From contig NZ_BMRE01000016.1 in the NCBI RefSeq assembly GCF_014648475.1, positions 88,887 to 152,886 on the forward strand: DNA of 64,000 nt. The letters are read 5' to 3'. Origin of the DNA: Lentzea flava. GTDB lineage: Bacteria; Actinomycetota; Actinomycetes; Mycobacteriales; Pseudonocardiaceae. The notes beneath the pieces were generated by a model, which did not search any database, was not told the origin of the DNA, and saw nothing but the letters and a program-made list of their open reading frames with translations. How positions within the stretch are numbered: the stretch's first letter is position 1; each line of letters opens with the position of its first letter. The translations under genes were made by a program, and so were the position numbers. Of the stretch, positions 7,569 through 15,136 are shown one piece after another.

Positions 7569-10457
7569 TTACGTTTTCAGCGGTCCAGACAAGTAGGGAG
7601 TGCGTTCTTCGGAAAATATGACCTCTGCCAGCCGCACCCCGGCTCGATTCACGACGACGTACACATCGCGAGTGGACGGTTCCGGCATCGCGGGCAGGGC
7701 CGGAACCGTGATCTGCTGCCAGGTGTGGGGATCGCAGGAGAGCGTCACCACCGCGTCGGCCACGACGGGACCCGTCGCGGGATCGTCGAGGCGCACTCTC
7801 ACCACCGCCTGCCCGCCGGTCTGCCCGGCGAGCCGCACGGTGGCATGAGTCACGCGGTCGTCGACGCGCAGACCGTCGAACCTCAGCCACGCACCCGAAG
7901 CCGTGCTGAGGACGACTGTGCCCTGCTCCCGGGTCTCGTCGGCGAGCGTCATCTCCGCGTAGTCGTCGAAGCAGTCAGCGCGGAGGGTCGCTCCCGCGAG
8001 GCGGCGAGGCGGTGGTGTCTCCCCCACCACCTGGATCTCGGCACGACTCGCGATCACCTGCGAGGAAGGCCCTGCCCACAGCTCGTGCACCGCCGTCTCG
8101 ACGAGCTCGCGCCCGGAGACGACGTCCCAGTGCCAGAAGTCGTCACCGCGCAGGACGAACTGAACGAGGCGGCGCTCTCCCGGCGACAGCGTCACCCGCT
8201 CGAACGCCAGCAGCCTGCGCAGCGGCTGAGGCACCCTGGACTCGAGCTGCCGTCCGTAGAGCTGGACGACCTCGGCGCCCGGCACCGCGCCAGTGTTGGC
8301 GACCTCGACCGAGACGGTCAGCTCTTCACCCGGACGAACTGCCGGCGAGGACAGCACGAGGTCGCCGTAGCCGAACGTCGTGTAGCTCAGCCCGTGGCCG
8401 AACGGGTACAGCGGCTCACCGTCGAAGTACAGGTACGTGCTGCGGGTGCGGATGATGTCGTAGTCGAACAGGTCGGGCAGGTCGTCCGCGTCGCGGTACC
8501 AGGTCTGCGTCAGCTTGCCGGAAGGCGTCGACAGCCCGAACACCACCTCGGCCAGCGCCCGCCCGAGCTCCTGACCGCCGTGCGAGGTCCAGAGGATCGC
8601 CGGAACGTGCTCGTCTTCCCAGACCAACGCGTAGGGGTAGCTGCTCACCACGACGAGCACCGTGCGCGGGTTGAGCTGGCACACCATCTCCACCAGCTCC
8701 GCCTGCGCGGGCGGCAGCTTCAGGTCCGCGCGGTCCTGCGTCTCCCGGCCGTTGATGTGGGGGTCGTTGCCGACGACGACGATCGCCGCGTCGGCTTCGG
8801 CGGCGCGGGCGGCGGCCCGCGCGAGCCCGTACCGGCAGACCTCGACCGCGAAGGCCGTGGCGTCGGCCTCGTCGCTGACGAACTCGATCACGCCGTCGTC
8901 TCGCACGGCGACGAAACGCTCGAGCACGACGTTGCGCAGCACGCAGGTCCCGCCACCTGTGCTGATCGAGCCGAACAGCTCGTGGACGTTCCACCCGCCC
9001 GGCATGGTCCGTTCGGTGACGAGCCTGGCCTCCGGCGTCGAGGCCAGGAACCGGCCGGTTCTCACACTGCGCAGGGTGCAGACGCCGTGGCCCCAGTCGA
9101 ACAGGTCGAACTCCACGGCGTCGCCCGAACCACGGCTCACGGTCACCGACCGGCCGGGTTCGGCGGTGAGGTAACGACCGTCGAGAGTGCGCAGCGCGAT
9201 CCGGTCGACCCCCTCCTCGAACGTGGTCTGGCCCCGGTTGAGCGCGGCGATCCCGTCGTGCGGGGTCACGGCGTACGGCAGGGTTCCGCTGTACCAGTCC
9301 TCGAACAGCACGCCGGCGTGCGTCCCGATCACCGCGATGCTTCCGGCCGCCGGGTCGAGCGGAAGGAGCCCCTCGGCGTTCTTCAGCAACACGACGGACT
9401 GGCGCGCGGCCTCCAGCGCGAGCCGCCGATGCGCGGGTTGGTCGATCACGTCCTGGCTGATCGACGCGTAGGGGTTGCCGCCGGGAGGGTCGAACTCGCC
9501 CAGGCGGACCCGCAGCGCGAGCACGCGGCCGACGGCCCTGTCGACGTAGTCCTCGGTGATCAGCCCTCGTGCCAGCGCCTCCGTCACGTGCTCGACCGTG
9601 ACGACGTGAACCGAGTCCTCGTCGGTGAAGCTGTCGAGTCCCGCGCGCAGCATCGCGGCGTGAGCCTCGGCCTGGGTCTTGTGGTAGGCCTGCACTCCCG
9701 CCACGTTCGACGGTGCCATCGCGTCGCTCATCACCGCGATCTCACCGTCGGTCCAGCTGCGCAGGTGTTCGTTCAGCCACGGCGAGAGATGTGCCGGTCT
9801 GCCGTTGACGAGGTTGTACGACGGCATGACGGCGACAGCGGCGCCGGCCGCGATCGGACCGCGGAAGCACGGCAGTTCGTACTCGTGCAGCACTCGCGCA
9901 CGCAGGTTCGACGAGGTGGTGCAGCGGTCCGTCTCGTTGTTGTAGCCGAGGAAGTGCTTCAACGTCGGCGCCGTCTTCAGGTAGACCGGGTGATCGCCCC
10001 GCAGACCGCTCGCGTACGCCGTGCCCATCACCGAGGTGAGCAACGGGTCCTCGGAGTAGCCCTCCTCGTTGCGCCCCCATCGGGGGTCGCGCAACGGGTT
10101 GACCACCGGCGCCCACAGGTTCAGCCCGTGCTCGACGGGATCCTTGTCGTGGAAGCCGCGGGCCTCGGTGCCGGTGACGTCACCGACAGCCCGGACCAGC
10201 TCCGGGTTCCAGGTGCTCGCGAGGCCGATCGCCTGCGGGAACACCGTGGCCGTGCCCAGCCAAGCGACCCCGTGCAACGCCTCGGTGCCCGCGCGGAAGG
10301 CGGCGATGCCGAGCCTCGGCACGGCAGGCTGGCGCTGGTGCAGCAGCGAGATCTTCTCCGCCGTCGTCAACCTCGACACCAGGTCGTCCACCCGTGCTTC
10401 GAGTGACGCGCCCGGATCGCGGAAGAGCGGCTGCCCGCTCTCTTCGCTGGTGCTCAC
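7569..10457 (-). CDS. GH3 beta-glycosidase with inserted beta-trefoil-like domain and C-terminal CBM-like domain, cytoplasmic
   Basis: A 962-residue glycoside hydrolase family 3 enzyme, probably beta-glucosidase or beta-xylosidase. The N-terminal TIM-barrel domain shows TEALHGVAWLG, the KHFLGYNNETDR segment and the nucleophile aspartate in VMSDAMA (about D245). The second GH3 domain resumes at AAIVVVGNDPHINGRETQDR. Between them, roughly residues 400-530, sits an insert with trefoil-like repeats (LRTLDGRYLTAE, CTLRSVRTGRFLAST, RNVVLERFVAVRDDG) resembling fascin-like folds. A fibronectin III-like domain and a final CBM6-like beta domain follow. The GTG at 10455-10457 has an AGG-rich ribosome site. 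There is no signal peptide, so it probably acts on imported oligosaccharides. Exact specificity is not readable. Confidence 0.85.
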   Translation of the reverse strand: MSTSEESGQPLFRDPGASLEARVDDLVSRLTTAEKISLLHQRQPAVPRLGIAAFRAGTEALHGVAWLGTATVFPQAIGLASTWNPELVRAVGDVTGTEARGFHDKDPVEHGLNLWAPVVNPLRDPRWGRNEEGYSEDPLLTSVMGTAYASGLRGDHPVYLKTAPTLKHFLGYNNETDRCTTSSNLRARVLHEYELPCFRGPIAAGAAVAVMPSYNLVNGRPAHLSPWLNEHLRSWTDGEIAVMSDAMAPSNVAGVQAYHKTQAEAHAAMLRAGLDSFTDEDSVHVVTVEHVTEALARGLITEDYVDRAVGRVLALRVRLGEFDPPGGNPYASISQDVIDQPAHRRLALEAARQSVVLLKNAEGLLPLDPAAGSIAVIGTHAGVLFEDWYSGTLPYAVTPHDGIAALNRGQTTFEEGVDRIALRTLDGRYLTAEPGRSVTVSRGSGDAVEFDLFDWGHGVCTLRSVRTGRFLASTPEARLVTERTMPGGWNVHELFGSISTGGGTCVLRNVVLERFVAVRDDGVIEFVSDEADATAFAVEVCRYGLARAAARAAEADAAIVVVGNDPHINGRETQDRADLKLPPAQAELVEMVCQLNPRTVLVVVSSYPYALVWEDEHVPAILWTSHGGQELGRALAEVVFGLSTPSGKLTQTWYRDADDLPDLFDYDIIRTRSTYLYFDGEPLYPFGHGLSYTTFGYGDLVLSSPAVRPGEELTVSVEVANTGAVPGAEVVQLYGRQLESRVPQPLRRLLAFERVTLSPGERRLVQFVLRGDDFWHWDVVSGRELVETAVHELWAGPSSQVIASRAEIQVVGETPPPRRLAGATLRADCFDDYAEMTLADETREQGTVVLSTASGAWLRFDGLRVDDRVTHATVRLAGQTGGQAVVRVRLDDPATGPVVADAVVTLSCDPHTWQQITVPALPAMPEPSTRDVYVVVNRAGVRLAEVIFSEERTPYLSGPLKT

Positions 10458-10492
10458 TGCCCCTGACCTTCCTTCGCCGCCCGCCGGGCAGA

Positions 10493-11293
10493 TCAGACGC
10501 GGTTGCGCCCGACGTAGACGTTGCGGGCGCGGTAGTACGTGTCCGACGAGGGTCCCGGTGATCCGGACGAGCCCTCCATCTGCAGGTTGATGATCAGCCA
10601 CATCGGTTTGCCGACGAAGCCGGCGCCGCGGTGCTGCCCGACCCAGTTGCCGTCGAGGTAGTAGTGGATGTCCACGTCGGTCGCGCTCACCTTGGTGATC
10701 CACGCCCGGTAGCCGTGCCAGCCACCGGGGTTGCTGACGTTCACCACCGTGTTCGACCATCCGCCACTGGCGTTCTTGTAGGTGTTGAACCAGTTCCGGG
10801 AGTCACCCTTGAACTCGAGGATGTCGCTCTCGGGAGGCCAGCTCGTGGCGCCGGTGAGCCAGAAGGCCGGCCAGGTCCCGCGGGCGGACGGGGCCTGGAA
10901 CTCCCCTTTGACCTCCCACGACGGGAACTGGTCGGTCACGACGATGTGTTGTTTGGCGTGGATCGCGCCCGAGTGGTACCGAATCGGGAGATGGGGGTCC
11001 GCGGAGCTGTTGCCCTCGTCCCAGGAGATGCGGGTCGCCTTCAGCACCAGGACTCCGCCGGCCTCCAGGTAGACGTGGTTGTGGTCGCTCGAGCTGCCGT
11101 ACATCCGCGCGGTGCCGTTGTGGTCCGATCCCCAGGGGTAGCGGTAGTTCCACGCCGCTTCCAGTGCGCCGTAGTTCGCGAACGTGCCGGAGAGAACGTT
11201 TTCCCAGACTGCGGCGTCGGCACGGCCTCCGAGCACGACACCCGCCATTCCCGCGGCGCCGGCAGCGAGAAAAGTCCTGCGGTTGTGCGTCAT
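10493..11293 (-). CDS. GH16-family secreted endo-beta-glucanase or galactanase, Tat exported
   Basis: A 266-residue protein with a twin-arginine signal peptide (MTHNRRTFLAAGAAG, cleavage near ADA-A at about residue 28), then a single GH16 jelly roll. The catalytic signature ESDILEF supplies the nucleophile, the helper aspartate and the acid/base (E155, D157, E160). GH16 includes laminarinases, lichenases, agarases and galactanases; the fine specificity cannot be read. The start ATG at 11291-11293 has a GGAGGTGG ribosome site. A TGTTAGCG-type operator lies directly upstream of that site (11308-11323), and three tandem TCGAAA repeats lie further out at 11433-11457. Its stop is 35 bp before the GH3 start, suggesting cotranscription. 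Confidence 0.88.
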   Translation of the reverse strand: MTHNRRTFLAAGAAGMAGVVLGGRADAAVWENVLSGTFANYGALEAAWNYRYPWGSDHNGTARMYGSSSDHNHVYLEAGGVLVLKATRISWDEGNSSADPHLPIRYHSGAIHAKQHIVVTDQFPSWEVKGEFQAPSARGTWPAFWLTGATSWPPESDILEFKGDSRNWFNTYKNASGGWSNTVVNVSNPGGWHGYRAWITKVSATDVDIHYYLDGNWVGQHRGAGFVGKPMWLIINLQMEGSSGSPGPSSDTYYRARNVYVGRNRV

Positions 11294-11307
11294 TGCACCA
11301 CCTCCGA

Positions 11308-11323
11308 ATGTTAGCGTTAACAT
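11308..11323. promoter_or_regulatory. TGTTAGCG-TAACA-type operator before GH16
   Basis: ATGTTAGCGTTAACAT is a near-perfect 16-bp palindrome (two central mismatches) 15 bp upstream of the GH16 start codon, overlapping the edge of the ribosome site. Related sites precede the GH10 remnant, GH43, GH78 and GH36. Confidence 0.75.
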
Positions 11324-11430
11324 CTCACTCTGGGAAGTTTATTGCCAGGCACACTCGCCGACAAGAGTCAGTTCTCGCGACACTTCGTACGGGAATAAAC
11401 CGAACGACACGAAAACGTTTGTGGTATCGG

Positions 11431-11457
11431 TGTCGAAATAGTCGAAACCGTCGAAAC
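11431..11457. repeat. three tandem 9-bp TCGAAA repeats upstream of GH16
   Basis: The sequence contains GTCGAAATA, GTCGAAACC and GTCGAAACA back to back, giving TCGA at 11433, 11442 and 11451. They lie about 140-165 bp upstream of the GH16 start. They look like a multi-site activator or repressor element, and related TCGA clusters lie before other cellulolytic genes. Confidence 0.6.
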
Positions 11458-11524
11458 AGGTGGCGATCGGTTTCACCGGCGGCACCGGCTGCGTGGCGCA
11501 TTGCCGATCGCGGCCGGACGGGTG

Positions 11525-11559
11525 CGGTCCTGCCCGCCCCCCCAGGACGGGCAGGACCG
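11525..11559 (-). terminator. intrinsic terminator-like hairpin after the GH10 remnant
   Basis: A perfect 12-bp stem (CGGTCCTGCCCG, and its complement at 11548-11559) with an 11-base loop, starting 2 bp past the end of the GH10 reading frame on the minus strand. There is no U tract, as usual in actinobacteria. Confidence 0.7.
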
Positions 11560-11561
11560 AG

Positions 11562-12323
11562 TCAGGGCGCCTTCTTGAACACGAAGGTCAGCAGGCAGAG
11601 TTGGTCCGGGTGAGCAGGCCCATCCGCCAGGGCAACCGGATGTAGTCGCCGCTCGCGTTGGGATCCATGCCCTGGTACACGTACTGCAACCGCCAGGGGT
11701 TGATGGGCAGTGACTGGTCGTTGCCGGCACGCACCAGTTCTCCGTGGCTGATGTCCTCCGTCCAGGCTCCACCGGAGGAGAGGAAGTCGAACTGCTGGTT
11801 CAACCCGCCACCGCCTGCCCACTGCTGCAGCCGCCTCGATGAAGCCGGGACCGAGCACGTCGCGGAACACGGAGCCGCGCATCTCGCCGCTGCCGCCGTC
11901 GGCGAACGCCTCGTTGACGACGTCCCAGGAGTGGATCTGCCCGCGGTACCGTCCCATGAGGACGTTGATGTGGTTCTTCATCACGTCCCGCAACGTGTTC
12001 ACGTCGTGGGTCTCGTTGACCACGCGGTCGAAGGTGAAGATGCCGCGGGACGGCTCGGTGAAGTCCCACTTCATCTCGTTCTCGGGGGTGACGGAGCCGA
12101 ACTCGCGGTCGAGGATCCCCGAGTACTGCCCGTCGGCCAGTTCGTGCGCGGCGATCGCCGCACCGAAGTACCTGCCGGACTGCGCCGCCGCAGCGGCCAG
12201 GGTCGTGGCGCCCTGCACAGGGCTCGGCACCACCCAGACGGCGCTGGCCACGGCGAGGAACACGGCCGCGGTGCGCGCGAACGCTCTCGCGCACCCCCGG
12301 GAACTGCGGGCAGATGAACGCAT
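11562..12323 (-). pseudogene. GH10 endo-beta-1,4-xylanase, broken: internal deletion and out-of-frame junction to a GH62-like tail
   Basis: The frame begins as a secreted GH10 xylanase: signal peptide to about residue 39, RYFGAAIAAHELADGQYSGI, SVTPENEMKWDFTEPSRG, and the acid/base glutamate in SWDVVNEAF (about E138). Two defects are visible. Between GIFTFDR and NTLRDVMKNHIN about 25 residues are missing, including the HTLVWH substrate-binding strand present in GH10 enzymes. After FRDVLGPGFIEAAA the xylanase sequence stops, so the nucleophile half of the barrel is gone. Reading continues as Arg/Pro-rich nonsense because the downstream coding remnant is in another frame. Two TGTTAGCG-type operators survive upstream, so the promoter may still be regulated. 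Function is almost certainly lost. Confidence 0.85.
11588..11800 (-). pseudogene. C-terminal fragment of a secreted arabinofuranosidase-like (GH62-like) protein
   Basis: In a different frame from the GH10 part, about 70 residues read as a genuine protein end: NQQFDFLSSGGAWTEDISHG, then ELVRAGNDQSLPINPW, and LPWRMGLLTRTNSAC at the stop. The DISHGELVR and LPWRMGLLT pattern resembles the C-terminus of GH62 alpha-L-arabinofuranosidases; the assignment is from memory of the family and is moderately sure. It is fused to the GH10 N-terminal part without frame continuity, which points to a deletion between two once-adjacent xylan-degradation genes. Confidence 0.55.
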
Positions 12324-12353
12324 GACCGTCCTATGTGGTCGGATGCCTGTGCT

Positions 12354-12425
12354 TCACGCGAGCGGTGCGGTGATGGTGACGAGCACTGCCAGCAGCGAAC
12401 GCCATCCGCGGGTGCTCAGGCGCAT
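12354..12425 (-). pseudogene. orphan signal-peptide remnant (23 aa)
   Basis: A good ribosome site (AAGGAG) precedes an ATG that opens MRLSTRGWRSLLAVLVTITA, then three residues and a stop. This is a typical export signal with no mature protein. It lies between a perfect LacI-type operator (12461-12474) and the GH10 remnant. It is most simply the start of a secreted enzyme gene whose body has been deleted, perhaps the gene that supplied the GH62-like tail. A regulatory leader peptide is a less likely alternative. Confidence 0.5.
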
Positions 12426-12460
12426 GACCCCGGCTCCTTTCATCGTTGATGAAACCGGAA

Positions 12461-12474
12461 GTGAGCGCTAACAC
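12461..12474. promoter_or_regulatory. LacI-type operator GTGAGCGCTAACAC
   Basis: This 14-mer is identical to 49836-49849 in front of the GH36 operon. It lies 36 bp upstream of the orphan signal-peptide start and 138 bp upstream of the GH10 remnant. A second site is at 12549-12562. Confidence 0.75.
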
Positions 12475-12548
12475 TATGGGTCCGGCAGCGGACGATGGCA
12501 ATGGTCTATTTGTAGCTTCCTCAGGACATATACCCACAGTGGGTCTGT

Positions 12549-12562
12549 TGTTAGCGCAAACA
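12549..12562. promoter_or_regulatory. TGTTAGCG-type operator, second copy before the GH10 remnant
   Basis: TGTTAGCGCAAACA, one base away from the symmetrical TGTTAGCGCTAACA. Its centre is 88 bp from that of the site at 12461-12474, so two repressor dimers could act together. Confidence 0.65.
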
Positions 12563-12618
12563 TCCATCTCGACAGCATGTCGATCTGCGACAGTGTCGAC
12601 TCGGAACGGAGGCGGCCG

Positions 12619-13323
12619 TCAGCGCTGGGCGAACTGGAGGTTCGTCGACTGAGCGACACCCGGTCGAATCGGCAACGGGTTGCTGACGAGCCTCTGCCCG
12701 TAGATGTCGGTGATCGCGATGGCGCCACCGCACCCGGCCCCGTCCTCGGACAGGAAGTAGTTGTAGTCGGTGCGCCGCAGCTCCTTCCACCACCCACCGC
12801 TCGTGCGCACCTCGAGGCGCGCCACCGGGTTGCGGTGGTCGATCGCCTGGATCCCGCACCACCACTGCGACGAACCGTCCTTGTAGCGCAACGAGATCCC
12901 GCTCGACATACCGGGGCTGAGCAGCCGCCACGTCACCGAGATCTCGCCGACCATCGGGTCAGCCAGGCGGGCGAAGGCCTCCTTCGTCAGATCCAGCTGA
13001 CCGACTCGGCACGGCGACGGACAGAGGTTGTTGACCCGCACCTGGATGGTCCTGCCGTTGGACGCGCGCACCTCCAGGTAGGCGCCGCAGGCCTTCGACG
13101 TCTCATAGTCGGTCTGGTTCATCGCGACGGTCATTCTGTCGTTGTAGGGCCCGAAGAGGCACGCGCCGTCACCGTCGCTGTCGTACCACGTTCCCGGACC
13201 GCTGTAGGTGACCCCCGGTTTGATCCTCCCCGCCAGCGGTGCCGTGGCGGCGGTCGCGCCGGTCGCGGCCGCGGTCATCAGCAGTGCGGCGACAACGGAC
13301 GTGATCAGCCAGCGTTTCAGCAT
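12619..13323 (-). CDS. bacterial expansin (EXLX1-like), secreted
   Basis: A 234-residue secreted protein that loosens cellulose/xyloglucan contacts without hydrolysis. The signal peptide is about 26 residues (MLKRWLITSVVAALLMTAAA). Domain 1 is a double-psi barrel: GPGTWYDSDGDGACLFG, the YNDRMTVAMNQTDYE region, and VRVNNLCPSPCRVGQLDLT, with the conserved Asp of the LDLT segment. Domain 2 is the CBM63-like sheet with aromatic residues (SSQWWCGIQAIDHR, SGGWWKELRRTDYNYF). Both domains are complete. The ATG at 13321-13323 has GGGAG upstream. It lies among glucanase genes, consistent with a helper for cellulases. Three TCGA tetramers 5 bp apart lie about 150 bp upstream. Confidence 0.9.
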   Translation of the reverse strand: MLKRWLITSVVAALLMTAAATGATAATAPLAGRIKPGVTYSGPGTWYDSDGDGACLFGPYNDRMTVAMNQTDYETSKACGAYLEVRASNGRTIQVRVNNLCPSPCRVGQLDLTKEAFARLADPMVGEISVTWRLLSPGMSSGISLRYKDGSSQWWCGIQAIDHRNPVARLEVRTSGGWWKELRRTDYNYFLSEDGAGCGGAIAITDIYGQRLVSNPLPIRPGVAQSTNLQFAQR

Positions 13324-13469
13324 GACGTCTCCCGAGCTCGGTGATGCCAGGACGTGTTTCCACGAGCTGAAGCAGCCAGGGTTTCCCCGACACCACTCGG
13401 GATTCCACGCCGCACGACAGCTCGCGGCGAGCGTGACACAGAACCGATTCCCACCGAGACGTGTTCGTG

Positions 13470-13483
13470 TCGAATCGACTCGA
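13470..13483. repeat. TCGA cluster upstream of the expansin gene
   Basis: TCGAATCGACTCGA: three TCGA tetramers exactly 5 bp apart, about 150 bp upstream of the expansin start. It belongs to the TCGA-rich upstream elements seen repeatedly in this window. Confidence 0.45.
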
Positions 13484-13538
13484 TGCGGGTGTTCACCAGA
13501 AAGTCCGCAAAGGACGAACGCGGAACGGCCCGCCGGCC

Positions 13539-14231
13539 TCAACGGGCGTGCAGCCGGCGCAAGCCGTTGATGATCAGCTCCAGCCCGAAGGCGAACTCGT
13601 CCTCCAGGGACACCGGTAACGAGTCCGCGACCGCGAGTGTGGCCGGGAACTCGGCGGGCGACAGCTGGTGGAAGTACGCCGACACCTGCTCCCGCTCGGC
13701 CCCGTTGTCCGATCCGGCGAGCTGGATGGCGAAGCCGAGGACGTAGCGCGCGAGCGACGCGTAGGCACGCGCCGCGAGACCCGCGGACAGCCCGCCGCCG
13801 AGCAGGACGGCCAGGCAGCGTTCCCGCAGCATCATCGCGTTCGGCCCGATCGGCGTCTGTTCGATCAGCAGGGGTGCGACCTTGTGGTGCTTGCCCAGCG
13901 TGTCGAACATCGCCTGGGCGACCGCCTGACAGGCCTGGTCCCAGCTCATCTCCGCGAGTGCGCCCTGATCGAGTTCGACCTCGCCGAGAACGCGATCGAC
14001 CATGTGACCGATCAGCACCGCCCGGTTGGTGAAGTGGCGGTACAGCGTGGCGGTGCCGGATTCGAGCCGTTGCGCAAGGCTCCGCATGGACAGGGCCTCG
14101 GCACCTTCCTCGTCGACGAGCTGCAGCGCGGTGGCGAGGATCCGGTCCAGCGGCACGGCGGGACGGCCAGGCGGCCGCCGAGCGGGCGCGGAGCCTCTGG
14201 CGGCAGGCAGGGACGAACTGGTCACACGCAT
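13539..14231 (-). CDS. TetR-family transcriptional regulator of the downstream catabolic operon
   Basis: A 230-residue TetR/AcrR regulator. After a Pro/Arg-rich tail, the helix-turn-helix covers about residues 28-75 (LDRILATALQLVDEEGAEAL, MRSLAQRLESGTATLYRHFT). The C-terminal ligand domain is all-helical (TetR_C-like). It is divergent from the alpha/beta hydrolase operon, with 53 bp between the starts. That gap carries a near-perfect 25-bp palindrome (14262-14286), the likely operator for both directions. The ligand is probably an intermediate of the pathway encoded by the operon. Confidence 0.87.
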   Translation of the reverse strand: MRVTSSSLPAARGSAPARRPPGRPAVPLDRILATALQLVDEEGAEALSMRSLAQRLESGTATLYRHFTNRAVLIGHMVDRVLGEVELDQGALAEMSWDQACQAVAQAMFDTLGKHHKVAPLLIEQTPIGPNAMMLRERCLAVLLGGGLSAGLAARAYASLARYVLGFAIQLAGSDNGAEREQVSAYFHQLSPAEFPATLAVADSLPVSLEDEFAFGLELIINGLRRLHAR

Positions 14232-14261
14232 CAGTATGGCCTCCGGTTGACACCCTCCACA

Positions 14262-14286
14262 ATAACGGCAACACTGTCGCCATTAT
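14262..14286. promoter_or_regulatory. 25-bp palindrome, probable TetR operator overlapping the hydrolase start codon
   Basis: The arms begin ATAACGGCAACA and end TGTCGCCATTAT around a single central base, with only two mismatched pairs. The last two bases overlap the ATG at 14285-14287. A TTGACA box at 14247-14252 would place transcription initiation near 14282, so the operon mRNA may be leaderless or nearly so; that part is inference. Confidence 0.75.
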
Positions 14287-15136
14287 GACGAGCGACTTCA
14301 ACCCCACCCTCGACGTCCAGACCATCTCGGCGGACGGCCTGCGTGTTCACTACAAACGCGCAGGTCAGGGGCCGACGGTGGTGCTGCTGCACGGCAGCGG
14401 GTCGTCGTTGGAGGGCTTCGAGCGGGTGGCGGCGCTGTTGTCGGCGTCCTACGACGTGATCCGCCCGGACCTGCCGGGATTCGGGCGCACGGGGCCGCGG
14501 CCGGACCGCGACTACCGCGTCCGGACGTACGCGCGGACGATCGCCCGTTTCACGGCCGCGTTGCAGGTGCCGCACTTCGTGGTGGTCGGGAACTCGCTGG
14601 GCGGCAACATCGCGTGGAACCTGGCGCTGGACGCGCCGGAGCGGGTCGACGGGTTGGTGCTCGTCAACGCCACCGGCTATCCGGAGAAGTCGTTGCCCGC
14701 CGGGTTGCGGCTGGCGCGCAACCCGTTGCTGCGCCCCGTGTTGCGGCGGTGGCTGCCGCGCAGCGCGACCGAACGCGGGTTGCGCGAAGCAGTCGGGCCG
14801 AACTCGGCGATCGTGGACGACGCCATGGTGGACCGGGTGCACGCGTTGACGAGCCGCCCTGGGAACCGGTCGGCGTTCGTCGACTTCGCCAACACCGACC
14901 AGCCGGACCGCAGCGGTGAGATCAAGTCGATCACCGTCCCGACACTGGTCCTGCGCAGCGCCGAGATCGACGGGCAGCACTTCGCTCGCGACATCCCGGG
15001 CGCTCAGGAGCGCGTACACCCCGACGGCGGGCATCTGCTGCCGGAGGAACACCCGGACTGGGTGGCCGCGGCGATCGCGGAGTTCCTGCCCGCGGTCACG
15101 GAAAAGTCCCGCTACCGCAAGGAGGAGCGGCGATGA
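14285..15136 (+). CDS. alpha/beta-fold hydrolase, first gene of the TetR-controlled operon
   Basis: A 283-residue alpha/beta hydrolase. It has the oxyanion-hole motif VVLLHGSGSS, the nucleophile elbow GNSLGG (S104), an acid on the strand near LVLRSAEIDG, and the catalytic His in VHPDGGHLLPEEHP. The best overall match is the ring-cleavage product hydrolases (MhpC/BphD type) that cut C-C bonds, but esterase activity cannot be excluded. No ribosome site is visible before the ATG, which sits at the edge of the TetR operator. Its stop overlaps the start of a second hydrolase (ATGA). Confidence 0.85.
   Translation: MTSDFNPTLDVQTISADGLRVHYKRAGQGPTVVLLHGSGSSLEGFERVAALLSASYDVIRPDLPGFGRTGPRPDRDYRVRTYARTIARFTAALQVPHFVVVGNSLGGNIAWNLALDAPERVDGLVLVNATGYPEKSLPAGLRLARNPLLRPVLRRWLPRSATERGLREAVGPNSAIVDDAMVDRVHALTSRPGNRSAFVDFANTDQPDRSGEIKSITVPTLVLRSAEIDGQHFARDIPGAQERVHPDGGHLLPEEHPDWVAAAIAEFLPAVTEKSRYRKEERR

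Noticed and set aside
6534..10406. A 1290-codon open frame on the plus strand
   Set aside because: It lies opposite the LacI and GH3 genes, has Arg/His/Gly-rich composition typical of antisense GC-rich frames, no ribosome site and no family motifs.
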